Origin: Rhodovulum robiginosum
Lineage (GTDB): Bacteria > Pseudomonadota > Alphaproteobacteria > Rhodobacterales > Rhodobacteraceae
DNA: 64,000 bases
NCBI RefSeq assembly: GCF_003944755.1
Contig: NZ_RWGU01000048.1
Span: 306,816-370,815, forward strand
Reading direction: 5' to 3'
The notes under the pieces were generated by a model. That model was given only the letters and a program-made list of their open reading frames with translations. It had not been told where the DNA came from and did not search any database. How positions within the stretch are numbered: position 1 is the stretch's first letter; every line of letters begins with the position of its first letter. Positions 56,217 through 64,000 of the stretch are shown here, piece by piece. The position numbers and the translations under genes are program-made.

Positions 56217-56813
56217 TTACCGCTTGCGGTCGCGCCGCGAACTCATGGGCTGGAAGGCGACGCCGACATGGGCCTCGCAATAGGGCTTGCCCGGCTGCAC
56301 CGGCAGGCCGCAGAACCAGAAATCAGGGGTCGCGGGGTCGCCGATGGGCCATTTGCAGGTCCGCTCGGTCAGCTCCATCAGGCTCAGCTTCTTGGCCGAT
56401 TTCTCGATCTCGCGGACCGAGGCCAGCGCCTCGGGGCTGATCTCGTTGGCCGAGGGCTGCGGCGGCAGGGGCTGGCCGGCGGGCACGATCTGCTTGCGCG
56501 CCGAGGCCCCGGCGGGTGCCTCGGCGGCGGCGGGCTTGACCGGTTCGGCAGGCGGGGCGGTCTCGGCCGCGGGGGCCGGTTCTTCAGCCCTGGCCGCGGG
56601 CTTGTCCTTGGCGGGCGCGGGGGCGGCCGGTTTCGCCGCCGGTGAAGCCGCCGCCGGAGCCGCGCCGGCGCGGTTCGAAAGGCCCAGCCGGTGAACCTTG
56701 CCGATCACCGCGTTGCGCGTGACGCCGCCCAACTCCTTGGCGATCTGGCTGGCCGATTGCCCCTCGGCCCACATCCTCTTCAGCGTCTCGACGCGTTCTT
56801 CGGTCCAGGACAT
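56217..56813 (-). CDS. gcrA: GcrA cell cycle regulator
   Basis: A sigma70-associated transcription factor of alphaproteobacteria that binds methylated GANTC promoters and drives cell-cycle genes. The N-terminal helix-turn-helix is SWTEERVETLKRMWAEGQSA through VTRNAVIGKVHRLGL (2-45). Residues 50-110 are Ala/Pro-rich and low complexity. The C-terminal sigma-binding part holds LMELTERTCKWPIGDP and FWFCG... YCEAHVGVAFQP, with cysteines. The start at 56813 (MSWTEERVE) is exact for the family. A perfect ten-base palindrome lies 84 bases upstream. Confidence 0.96.
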   Translation of the reverse strand: MSWTEERVETLKRMWAEGQSASQIAKELGGVTRNAVIGKVHRLGLSNRAGAAPAAASPAAKPAAPAPAKDKPAARAEEPAPAAETAPPAEPVKPAAAEAPAGASARKQIVPAGQPLPPQPSANEISPEALASVREIEKSAKKLSLMELTERTCKWPIGDPATPDFWFCGLPVQPGKPYCEAHVGVAFQPMSSRRDRKR

Positions 56814-56896
56814 CCTGCATTCCTTGGGCTTATTCAACGGCTGGCCGCCGCAGGCGATACCGCCCGCCGCGCGCCCCGTCTTGGAGAATTCCACTT

Positions 56897-56918
56897 GGCC
56901 CCTATTCTAATAGGGGCC
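56897..56918. promoter_or_regulatory. Perfect palindrome between gcrA and the ABC-2 permease gene
   Basis: GGCCCCTATT-CT-AATAGGGGCC, ten-base arms. On the minus strand it contains TAGAAT, a possible -10 element of gcrA. It lies 43 bases before the permease ATG. A repressor binding here could act on both genes; it could also be an RNA hairpin. Confidence 0.5.
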
Positions 56919-56960
56919 GGCACCGGGTTACAAGCGCATCGCGTCACATGGGGGACAGGC

Positions 56961-57764
56961 ATGGAAAATACAACGGGCATGGGCGTGCGCCGCTTCGGCC
57001 AGGTCAACTGGCTGGGCCTCTACACGCTCGCCGCGCGCGAGACCAGCCGCTTTCTGGGGGTCTGGACCCAGACGCTCGCCGCGCCGCTGGTGACCGCCGC
57101 GCTGTTTCTCGGGGTCTTCTCGCTGGCCATCGGTCCCGCGCGGGGCGAGGTGATGGGCGTGCCCTTCATCGAATTTCTCGCACCGGGCATCCTGATGATG
57201 ACGGTGATCCAGAACTCGTTCGCCAACACCTCGTCGTCCATCGTCATTTCCAAGGTACAGGGCAACATCGTCGACACGCTGATGCCGCCGCTTTCGGCGT
57301 GGGAGCTCGTGGCGGGCTACACCGTGGGCGGCGTGGCGCGCGGGCTGTTCGTGGCGCTGGCGATCGGTGCGCTGATGGGGGCGGTGCTGGGCATGGGCGT
57401 GGCGCATCCCGTCTGGGCGCTGGTCTTCGTGCTGCTCGGCGCGTCGTTCCTCTCGGGGCTCGGCATCGTGGCCGCGATCTTTGCCAACAAGTTCGACCAG
57501 ATGGCCGCGATCACCAATTTCATCATCACCCCGCTCAGCTTTCTCTCGGGCACCTTCTACTCCATCGAACGCCTGCCCCCGGCGATGCAGGTCATCACCC
57601 ATCTCAACCCGGTCTTCTACCTGATCGACGGGGTGCGCTACGGCGTGATCGGACAGTCCGACAGCTCACCCTGGCTGGGGCTGGCGGTCTGCACGCTGTC
57701 CACCGCGCTGGTGCTGACGCTCTGCTGGCACTGGTTCCGCCGCGGCTACCGGATGAAGCCCTGA
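56961..57764 (+). CDS. ABC-2 type transporter permease
   Basis: A 267-residue membrane protein with about six segments. The ABC-2 signature is present (NIVDTLMPPLSAWELVAGYTVGGVARG, ITNFIITPLSFLSGTFYSIERLP). It resembles NodJ- and KpsM-like exporters and YadH-type permeases. The start at 56961 (MENTTGMGVRRFG) gives the family length. No ATP-binding partner is within the window, so its ATPase must be encoded elsewhere. The 198 bases that follow, before argD, show no feature beyond a possible promoter. Confidence 0.9.
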   Translation: MENTTGMGVRRFGQVNWLGLYTLAARETSRFLGVWTQTLAAPLVTAALFLGVFSLAIGPARGEVMGVPFIEFLAPGILMMTVIQNSFANTSSSIVISKVQGNIVDTLMPPLSAWELVAGYTVGGVARGLFVALAIGALMGAVLGMGVAHPVWALVFVLLGASFLSGLGIVAAIFANKFDQMAAITNFIITPLSFLSGTFYSIERLPPAMQVITHLNPVFYLIDGVRYGVIGQSDSSPWLGLAVCTLSTALVLTLCWHWFRRGYRMKP

Positions 57765-57962
57765 ACGGCACTGGACAGCGGCGCGCGACCCCGCTAAGAG
57801 CGGCGCCATGGCACAGCCCCTTCACACCGCGCCGCTGCGACGCCGACGCCCCCGCGTCTGACGTCCCCCGCGCGCCTGCGCCACCACGCCCCCTTTTGCA
57901 TCGTTGACACCGGCCCCGTGCCTCGGGCACCTCTTGGGCTTCTATTCGAAGGATTTCCTGCG

Positions 57963-59156
57963 ATGATCCCGTCCGTCCTGCCGACCTACAACCGCGCGCC
58001 TCTCCGCTTCGAGCGGGGCGAAGGTACCTGGCTGATCGCAGAGGACGGCACCCGATATCTCGACCTCGGGGCGGGCATCGCGGTCAATGCGCTGGGCCAT
58101 GCCCACCCCGCGCTGGTCGAGGCGCTGACCGAACAGGCCGGCAAGCTCTGGCACCTGTCCAACCTCTACGAAATCCCCCAGCAGCAGGCGCTGGCCGATG
58201 CCCTGGTCGAGCAGACCTTTGCCGACACGGTGTTCTTCACCAATTCCGGCACCGAGGCCTGCGAACTCGCCGTCAAGATGGCGCGCAAGTACTGGTCCGA
58301 CAAAGGCAGCCCCGAGCGGGTGAACATCGTTACCTTTTCCGGCGCCTTCCACGGCCGCTCGTCCGCGGGCATCGCCGCCGCGGGGTCGGAGAAGATGACC
58401 AAGGGCTTCGGCCCGCTCTTGCCGGGTTTCGTCCACCTGCCCTTCGGCGTCCACGGGTCGGTGCTGAGCAACGCCATCGACGACACCGTTGCCGCGATCC
58501 TGGTCGAGCCGATCCAGGGCGAGGGCGGCATCCGCCCGCTGCCCGACCCCTGCCTCAAGGGGCTGCGTGACCTCTGCGACGACACCGGCACGCTCCTGAT
58601 CTTCGACGAGGTGCAATGCGGCATGGGCCGGACCGGCAAGCTCTTCGCCCATGAATGGGCCGGCATCGCGCCGGACATCATGATGGTGGCCAAGGGCATC
58701 GGCGGGGGCTTCCCGCTGGGTGCCGTGCTGGCGACGGAAAACGCCGCCGCCGGCATGACCGCGGGCACCCACGGCTCCACCTATGGCGGCAACCCGCTGG
58801 CCTGTGCGGTGGGCGCCAGGGTGCTCGAGATCGTCGGCGATCCGGCCTTCCTCGACGCGGTCGACCGAAAGGCCGGCGGCCTCAGGCAAAAGCTCGAAGG
58901 GCTCGTGGCCAACCATCCCGACATTTTCGAGCTCGTGCGCGGCACCGGTCTGATGCTGGGCCTGAAATGCCGGGTGCCCAACGGCGATGTCGTCCAGGCC
59001 TGCTATGCCCAGAACCTGCTGACGGTGCCGGCGGCCGACAACATCGTCCGCCTGCTGCCGCCGCTCACCATCACCGACGAGGAGATCGCCGAGGCCGTCG
59101 CCCGGCTCGACGCCGCCGCCGCCGCCCTGGCCGCGACCACTGCGGCAGAGAGCTGA
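57963..59156 (+). CDS. argD: Acetylornithine/succinyldiaminopimelate aminotransferase
   Basis: A class III PLP aminotransferase of 397 residues that forms N-acetylornithine in arginine synthesis and can serve lysine synthesis at the DapC step. Key parts are [16 protein letters not shown] (95-109), the aspartate D215 in LIFDEVQCG and the PLP lysine K244 in [10 protein letters not shown]. Neighbouring argF supports the arginine role. The start ATG at 57963 follows AAGGA. Confidence 0.95.
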   Translation: MIPSVLPTYNRAPLRFERGEGTWLIAEDGTRYLDLGAGIAVNALGHAHPALVEALTEQAGKLWHLSNLYEIPQQQALADALVEQTFADTVFFTNSGTEACELAVKMARKYWSDKGSPERVNIVTFSGAFHGRSSAGIAAAGSEKMTKGFGPLLPGFVHLPFGVHGSVLSNAIDDTVAAILVEPIQGEGGIRPLPDPCLKGLRDLCDDTGTLLIFDEVQCGMGRTGKLFAHEWAGIAPDIMMVAKGIGGGFPLGAVLATENAAAGMTAGTHGSTYGGNPLACAVGARVLEIVGDPAFLDAVDRKAGGLRQKLEGLVANHPDIFELVRGTGLMLGLKCRVPNGDVVQACYAQNLLTVPAADNIVRLLPPLTITDEEIAEAVARLDAAAAALAATTAAES

Positions 59157-59165
59157 CGCCCTTCC

Positions 59166-59191
59166 TTCTTCTGGCCGAAAATATCCCGGGG
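59166..59191 (-). repeat. Intergenic repeat, copy 7 (inverted) between argD and argF
   Basis: CTTCTTCTGGCCGAAAATAT, identical to copy 2 in its core, then CCCGGGGGG and a GGGGGGCTGGCCCCCC palindrome (59199-59214). It lies inside the argD-argF transcript, and argF begins 50 bases on. Confidence 0.75.
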
Positions 59192-59240
59192 GGTCCGGGG
59201 GGCTGGCCCCCCGGCGCCGCCAAGAAACGAAAGCGATCCG

Positions 59241-60167
59241 ATGCCCCATTTCCTCGACATCGACATCACCCCGGCCGGCGACCTGCGGGCCATGATCGAC
59301 CAGGCCCACGCGATGAAGACCGCGCGCGCGGGTCAGCCCAGGGGCGCGCCCGACGCCGTCCAGCCGCTCGCCGGCCAGATGGTCGCGCTGATCTTCGAGA
59401 AACCCTCCACCCGCACGCGGGTCAGCTTCGATATCGGCGTGCGCCAGATGGGCGGCGAGAGCATGGTACTGTCGGGCCAGGACATGCAGCTCGGCCATGG
59501 CGAGAGCATCGCGGACACCGCGCGCGTGCTGTCGCGCTATGTCGATCTCATCATGATCCGCACATTCGAAGAGGCCACCCTGAAAGAGATCGCCGAGTAT
59601 GCCACCGTACCGGTGATCAACGGGCTGACCAACCGCAGCCATCCCTGCCAGATCATGGCCGACATCCTGACCTTCGAGGAAAACCGCGGCCCCATCGCGG
59701 GCAAAAAGGTGGTCTGGTCCGGTGACGGCAACAACGTCTTCGCCAGCTTCGCCCATGCCGCCGCGCCCTTCGGCTTCGATCTCACCTTCACCGGGCCCGA
59801 AACGCTCGATCCCGAGCGCGCCATCATCGACGCGGCGCGTGCCAAGGGCGCGACGGTCGAGATCGTCCGCGATCCGGCCACGGCCGTGAAAGGCGCCGAC
59901 CTGGTGGTCACCGATACGTGGCTGTCGATGCACGACCCGCAATCGGCGCGCGAACGGCGGCACAACCAGCTGCGCCCCTACCAGGTGAACGACGCGCTGA
60001 TGGCCCATGCCAAACCCGATGCGCTCTTCATGCATTGCCTGCCGGCCCATCGCGACGAAGAGGCGACCAGCGCGGTGATGGACGGCCCGCATTCGGTGAT
60101 CTTCGACGAGGCCGAAAACCGGCTGCACGCGCAAAAGGCCATCCTGCGCTACTGCCTGGGCGTCTGA
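59241..60167 (+). CDS. argF: Ornithine carbamoyltransferase
   Basis: Makes citrulline from ornithine and carbamoyl phosphate. The 308 residues have the carbamoyl phosphate motif STRTR (56-60, in [12 protein letters not shown]), then [18 protein letters not shown] and the ornithine-side [10 protein letters not shown]. The start at 59241 ([10 protein letters not shown]) has GAAAGCGA upstream. It lies 84 bases after argD with a repeat between, and its co-substrate is made by the carB product. Confidence 0.97.
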   Translation: MPHFLDIDITPAGDLRAMIDQAHAMKTARAGQPRGAPDAVQPLAGQMVALIFEKPSTRTRVSFDIGVRQMGGESMVLSGQDMQLGHGESIADTARVLSRYVDLIMIRTFEEATLKEIAEYATVPVINGLTNRSHPCQIMADILTFEENRGPIAGKKVVWSGDGNNVFASFAHAAAPFGFDLTFTGPETLDPERAIIDAARAKGATVEIVRDPATAVKGADLVVTDTWLSMHDPQSARERRHNQLRPYQVNDALMAHAKPDALFMHCLPAHRDEEATSAVMDGPHSVIFDEAENRLHAQKAILRYCLGV

Positions 60168-60172
60168 TCGTG

Positions 60173-60199
60173 GCGCCCGCCCGTGGACAGGGCGGGCGC
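60173..60199 (+). terminator. Hairpin behind argF
   Basis: GCGCCCGCCC and GGGCGGGCGC form a ten-pair perfect stem around GTGGACA. There is no T tract, so termination may be weak or the hairpin may protect the 3' end. Confidence 0.45.
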
Positions 60200-60250
60200 A
60201 TCCGGGCTTAACTGCGCCCGGCCCGTGGTTGTTGAGGGAGGGCGGGGCCG

Positions 60251-61864
60251 ATGGCCGAAACAGCCGAGTATTTCGGAGAGTACGACTACGTCGTGGTTGG
60301 CGCGGGCTCGGCGGGCTGCGTGCTGGCCAACCGCCTCAGCGCCGACCCGAAGGCCCGGGTGCTGCTGCTCGAGGCCGGCGGCAGCGACAACCGGCTGTGG
60401 GTGCATGTGCCCGTCGGCTATCTTTATGCGATGGGCGACCCCAGCCTCGACTGGTGCCTGAAAACCGAGCCCGAGCCGGGGCTGAACGGCCGCGCGCTGA
60501 ACTATCCCCGCGGCAAGGTGCTGGGCGGCTGTTCCTCGATCAACGGCATGATCTACATGCGCGGCCAGGCGCGCGATTACGACCAATGGCGGCAGATGGG
60601 CAACCCCGGCTGGGGCTGGGACGACGTGCTGCCCTATTTCCGCCGGTCCGAGCGGTATCACGGCGGCGAGGACGAGCTGCACGGGGGTGCGGGCGAACTC
60701 AGGGTCGAGCGTCAGCGCCTGAATTGGCCGATCCTCGACACGGTGATTTCGGCGGCCGAAGAGCTGGGCATCCCCCGCACCGACGATTTCAACCGCGGCG
60801 ACAACGAGGGCGCCGGTTATTTCGAGGTCAACCAGAGGGGCGGGCTGCGCTGGAACGCGCGCCGTGCCTTCCTCGACCCGGTCAAGGGCCGCGCCAACCT
60901 GCGCATCGTCACCGGCGCCGAGGTCGAGCGGCTGACCTTTCAGGGTCGCCGCGTGACCGGGCTGGTCTTCCGCCAGGACGGCCGGCTTTGCCGGGTGACC
61001 GCCGGGGGCGAGGTCGTGCTGGCCGCCGGGGCCATCGGGTCGCCGAAAATCCTCGAACTATCCGGCATCGGAAATCCCGATGTGCTGCGCGCCCACGGCA
61101 TCGACATGCTGCACGAGTTGCCCGGCGTGGGCGAAAACCTGCAGGACCATCTGCAGATCCGCACCATTTTCCGCATCACCGGCGCCAGGACGCTCAACGA
61201 TCTCTATGCCAGCCCGCTTGGCCGGCTGCGCATCGCCGCCGAATATGCCCTGAAACGCTCGGGCCCGATGGCCATGGCGCCCAGCCAGCTGGGCATTTTC
61301 ACCCGCTCGGGCGCGCAGCACGAGACCCCGAATATCGAATACCACGTCCAGCCCCTGTCGCTGGAAAAATTCGGCGAGCCGCTGCACAGCTTTCCCGCGC
61401 TTACGGTGTCGGTCTGCAACCTGAGGCCCGAAAGCCGGGGTGCGTGCCATATCCGTGGCGCCGACCCCGGGGCCGCCCCCACGATCCGGCCCAACTACCT
61501 CTCGGCGCCGGCCGACCGGCAGGTGGCGGCCGACAGCATCCTTCATGCCCGCCGCCTGATGGCGACCCGGGCGATGGCCCCTCACGACCCGCAAGAGATC
61601 AAGCCCGGCCCCGAGATCACCTCGCAGGACGACCTTGCGCGCGCCGCCGGCGACATCTCGACGACGATCTTCCACCCGGTCTCGACCGCGCGCATGGGCA
61701 CCGACCGGATGGCCGTCGTCACGCCCGAACTGACGGTGCACGGCGTCGCGGGGCTGAGCGTCGCCGACGCCTCCGTCATGCCGACGATCACCAGCGGCAA
61801 CACCCACGCGCCCGTCACGATGATTGCTGAAAAGGCGGCCGAGATGATCCGCGCCCGCGCCTGA
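60251..61864 (+). CDS. GMC-family FAD oxidoreductase (choline/alcohol dehydrogenase-like)
   Basis: 537 residues. The FAD-binding Rossmann motif is VVVGAGSAGCVLANRLS (GAGSAG 17-22), with the ribose-binding glutamate in LLLEAGG. GMC signature 1 is RGKVLGGCSSINGMIYMRG (about 87-105), signature 2 the GAIGSPKILELSGIG block. The C-terminal catalytic histidine is in TTIFHPVSTARMG, with NTHAPVTMIAEKAA at the end. The family contains choline dehydrogenase and several alcohol dehydrogenases; no betaine genes are near, so the substrate stays open. Confidence 0.92.
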   Translation: MAETAEYFGEYDYVVVGAGSAGCVLANRLSADPKARVLLLEAGGSDNRLWVHVPVGYLYAMGDPSLDWCLKTEPEPGLNGRALNYPRGKVLGGCSSINGMIYMRGQARDYDQWRQMGNPGWGWDDVLPYFRRSERYHGGEDELHGGAGELRVERQRLNWPILDTVISAAEELGIPRTDDFNRGDNEGAGYFEVNQRGGLRWNARRAFLDPVKGRANLRIVTGAEVERLTFQGRRVTGLVFRQDGRLCRVTAGGEVVLAAGAIGSPKILELSGIGNPDVLRAHGIDMLHELPGVGENLQDHLQIRTIFRITGARTLNDLYASPLGRLRIAAEYALKRSGPMAMAPSQLGIFTRSGAQHETPNIEYHVQPLSLEKFGEPLHSFPALTVSVCNLRPESRGACHIRGADPGAAPTIRPNYLSAPADRQVAADSILHARRLMATRAMAPHDPQEIKPGPEITSQDDLARAAGDISTTIFHPVSTARMGTDRMAVVTPELTVHGVAGLSVADASVMPTITSGNTHAPVTMIAEKAAEMIRARA

Positions 61865-61867
61865 GCC

Positions 61868-62860
61868 TCAGGCGGCCGCGGCGGCGGTGCCGCGGTCGGG
61901 TTTCGGGAAGGGCACCAGCCGTTCGCGGTCTTCGTCCCAGAGCTTGAGCGTGAAACTGCGCAGCGCCTCGGGCCAGCCGATCACCGGCAGGTCGTAGTCC
62001 GCACGCAGCGCCCGGTGCGCCCGGCGCAGGTTGTAGCCGGGAATGCGCGCATTGAAGTGGTGGATGTCGTGATAGGCGATGTTGCCCGTCGCCAGGTCGA
62101 ACCACCAGCCGAGGTCGAGCGCCGAGGACCCCTGCAACGCCGCCCGCGCGGCGTCGTGCTCTGGCTTGCGGTCCCACCACGTATCTTCGAAATTGTGCTG
62201 CAGGTAGACGAGGAACACCCCCGTGACGGCGGCAACCGAAACCGTGGCGCCGTAAACGGCCAGCCCGGCCCACCCCGCCAGCAGGTAGATCGCCCCCACC
62301 CAGCCCGCCAGCGCCGCGTCATGGGCCAGCACCCCGCCCGCGCCCGCCTTCATCGCGTTGCGCGGCCAGCGGTAGCGCAGCACGTAGACAAAGAGCCCGC
62401 CCACCGGCAACAGAAACAGCGGGTGGCGGTAGATGCGATAGCCCAGCCGCCGCAGCGGCCCCGCGGCCTGCCATTCCCTTAGCGTCATCGTATGGATCTC
62501 GCCCGCCTCGCGCGCGGCGAGGTCGCCGATATGGGCGTGGTGCAGGTTGTGATTGTATCTCATCGCCGCGTAGGGCGTCAGCGTGAAGGTCGACAGCGCG
62601 TGGCCCGCGAGGTCGTTCCACCGCCGCCCGGCAAACAGCGAGCCGTGCCCGCAATCGTGCTGCAACACGTAAAGCCGTACGCCGGCCAGGGCGTTGACGA
62701 TCACGAGCGTCCCGACAAGCGGCCAGACCCCGAGGCATTGCACCGCCAGCCAGAGCGTTGCGAAATAGACCGCGAAACTCGTCAAAAGGCTGAGCGCCGC
62801 CTTGCGGTCGTCCCGCTCGGTATAGCGGCGCAGCGCCGCCCTGATCGTCGCCTCCGGCAT
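61868..62860 (-). CDS. Fatty acid desaturase
   Basis: A 330-residue membrane di-iron desaturase. The three histidine boxes are HDCGH (68-72), HNLHHAH (104-110) and HDIHHF (264-269). Four membrane segments lie around them. The ATG at 62860 (MPEATIRAALRR) was chosen; the frame continues 11 codons upstream without support. The position of the inserted double bond is unknown. It converges with the GMC gene, with three bases between stop codons. Confidence 0.9.
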   Translation of the reverse strand: MPEATIRAALRRYTERDDRKAALSLLTSFAVYFATLWLAVQCLGVWPLVGTLVIVNALAGVRLYVLQHDCGHGSLFAGRRWNDLAGHALSTFTLTPYAAMRYNHNLHHAHIGDLAAREAGEIHTMTLREWQAAGPLRRLGYRIYRHPLFLLPVGGLFVYVLRYRWPRNAMKAGAGGVLAHDAALAGWVGAIYLLAGWAGLAVYGATVSVAAVTGVFLVYLQHNFEDTWWDRKPEHDAARAALQGSSALDLGWWFDLATGNIAYHDIHHFNARIPGYNLRRAHRALRADYDLPVIGWPEALRSFTLKLWDEDRERLVPFPKPDRGTAAAAA

Positions 62861-62967
62861 GGTCCCACCTGCCCGCCCGTTCGGTCGCGGCACCAGATCA
62901 ACTCGGCCTCAGGATAGCCGAGATTGCCTTTCGGTTCCATCATGGCATGGCGGTTGCGGTGCGGGAC

Positions 62968-64000
62968 TCACCCCTTCCGTTTCGCCCTCAGGGTCGGGGC
63001 GGCGACGGTCGGGTCCTCGGGCCAGGGGTGCCGGGGGTAGCGGCCGCGCATGTCCTTGCGCACATCGGCGTAGGAACTCGCCCAAAAGCCGGGCAGATCC
63101 ATCGTCGTCTGCACCGGCCGCCCGGCGGGCGACAAGAGCGTGACGCGCAGCGGCAGGCGGCGGGGCCCCACCGTGGGGTGAACGGTTACGCCGAACATCT
63201 CTTGCAGGCGCAGCGCGATCTCTGGGGCCTCGGCGCCATAGTCGATAGGCACCCTGCGCCCCAGCGGCGTTTCGAAATGGGGGGGCGCGAGGCGGTCGAG
63301 GGTTTGCTGCTGGTCCCAGTTCAGCGCGGCCTTCAGCGCCGGGGTCAGGTCGAGCCGCTTGAGGTCTTCGGCGGTGCGCAGTCCGTCCAGGTGGGGTAAC
63401 AGCCATTCCTCCAGCCCTGCCATCAGGCCCGCGTCCGAGAAATCGGGCAGCTCGGCGCCTTGCCCGCGCATCAGTTCCACCCGCGCCTGCAGGCGCCGCG
63501 CGGCGTCGGTCCAGGGCAGGCCCAGCTCGCGCACGCCCTCCAGCATCGCGCGCGCCACGGCCTCGGCCGGCGCGTCCTTCCACTGGCGGTCCTCCAGGAT
63601 GAGCGCGCCAAAGCGTTCCTGCCGCCGCGCGATCACCCGGCGCTCGCGCCGGGACCAGTCGCAGACCGCCTGCCAGGCGATGGCGTCGCCATGCACCGCG
63701 CGAAGCTCTCCTTCGCTCAGAGGCGCGGCAAGCCGCACCTTGGCCTCGCGGGCATCGCCGTCAAGGTCGAGCGCCACGATCAGCCGCGCGCCCGCCAGCG
63801 GGTCGTCCGCCGCCAGAACCGCGCCCTTGCCGCCCGACAGCACGTAGCGCGGATCGTCGCCCTTGCGGCGCAGGCCCACACGGTCGGGATAGGCCAGCGC
63901 GGCCATCTCGCCCGCGCTCAGCTCGCGCGGGGCCGCGGGGGCCAGCCGCGCCAGGCGCCGGCCCTCGGCGCGGATCCGCTCCAACGCCGGGCGGGCCGGG
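62968..64000 (-). CDS. hrpB: ATP-dependent helicase HrpB, C-terminal part (cut by window end)
   Basis: The visible 344 codons are open to the window edge. The part with LALAYPDRVG-like text (EMAALAYPDRVGLRRKGDDPRYVLSGGKGA) and the conserved end (YGAEAPEIALRLQEMFGVTVHPTVG, then FWASSYADVRKDMRGRYPRHPWPEDP) is the C-terminal domain of HrpB. The DEAH helicase core lies outside the window. HrpB is a DExH-box RNA helicase family with no firm role in most bacteria. Confidence 0.93.
   Translation of the reverse strand, partial: PARPALERIRAEGRRLARLAPAAPRELSAGEMAALAYPDRVGLRRKGDDPRYVLSGGKGAVLAADDPLAGARLIVALDLDGDAREAKVRLAAPLSEGELRAVHGDAIAWQAVCDWSRRERRVIARRQERFGALILEDRQWKDAPAEAVARAMLEGVRELGLPWTDAARRLQARVELMRGQGAELPDFSDAGLMAGLEEWLLPHLDGLRTAEDLKRLDLTPALKAALNWDQQQTLDRLAPPHFETPLGRRVPIDYGAEAPEIALRLQEMFGVTVHPTVGPRRLPLRVTLLSPAGRPVQTTMDLPGFWASSYADVRKDMRGRYPRHPWPEDPTVAAPTLRAKRKG

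Noticed and set aside
57942..60134. A 730-codon minus-strand frame over argD and argF
   Set aside because: Antisense shadow of two certain genes, with no ribosome site or family text.

Overview
The window reads as an ordinary chromosomal segment of a high-GC (by eye about two thirds G+C) alphaproteobacterium of the order Rhodobacterales, most likely family Rhodobacteraceae. The evidence is a GcrA cell-cycle regulator, an IalB-family periplasmic protein, two Hint-domain proteins of the type common in this family, DUF1467 and DUF6455 proteins, a LexA box of the GTTC-N7-GTTC type in front of dnaE2, and the bacteriochlorophyll genes bchE and bchJ. No rRNA, tRNA, CRISPR array, prophage or insertion sequence was seen. 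The gene set is mostly core metabolism with a few accessory patches.

Layout. 1-10 kb: the 3' end of a PhnA protein, SOS-controlled dnaE2, a lytic transglycosylase, RNase R, DapE and a Hint protein. 10-18 kb: a four-gene Mla-type lipid transport operon (STAS-permease fusion, ATPase, MCE protein, lipoprotein), rlmN, ialB and serB. 18-24 kb: a decayed CPBP protease gene, serC with a structured leader, serA, a calcineurin-like phosphatase, a second Hint protein and a 38-residue basic protein. 24-30 kb: pgeF, midA-like and lgt in overlapping order, ubiK, then a ybjN-like/proC/csaA-like/2-hydroxyacid dehydrogenase run. 30-37 kb: mipA/ompV in a patch of lower GC, tdk, carB, a GT87 glycosyltransferase and an intact CPBP protein. 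37-43 kb: bchE-bchJ with a composite Fnr-type/PpsR-type control region, a cyclopropane synthase-type methyltransferase and aspS. 43-50 kb: a CaiB-type CoA-transferase and gcdH, a deletion scar holding remnants of a flavoprotein gene and of a TRAP large-permease gene, then GNAT, methylmalonyl-CoA epimerase, DUF1467, an EI24 protein, nitroreductase and YggU. 50-52 kb: a small-gene redox cluster (DCC protein, two four-cysteine DUF6455 paralogues, a DUF4405 membrane protein) with an Fnr-type box. 52-64 kb: a second GT87 protein, cutA, rimO, a CPA2 antiporter, gcrA, an ABC-2 permease, argD-argF, a GMC oxidoreductase, a fatty acid desaturase and the C-terminal part of HrpB.

How it fits together. 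Three TTGAC-N4-RTCAA boxes (upstream of bchE, upstream of the DUF6455 pair, and between serB and the CPBP pseudogene) suggest that part of the window belongs to an Fnr-type low-oxygen regulon. In front of bchE the box overlaps a perfect TGT-N12-ACA palindrome of the PpsR/CrtJ type, which fits oxygen and light repression of an oxygen-sensitive enzyme. At least seven copies of a short intergenic repeat (core GGTATTT...CCAAGAAGAAG) sit just behind stop codons, often as facing pairs. The parts most worth following up are the DUF6455 cluster, the bchE control region, the deletion scar beside gcdH, the lone SOS-controlled dnaE2 and the serC leader.
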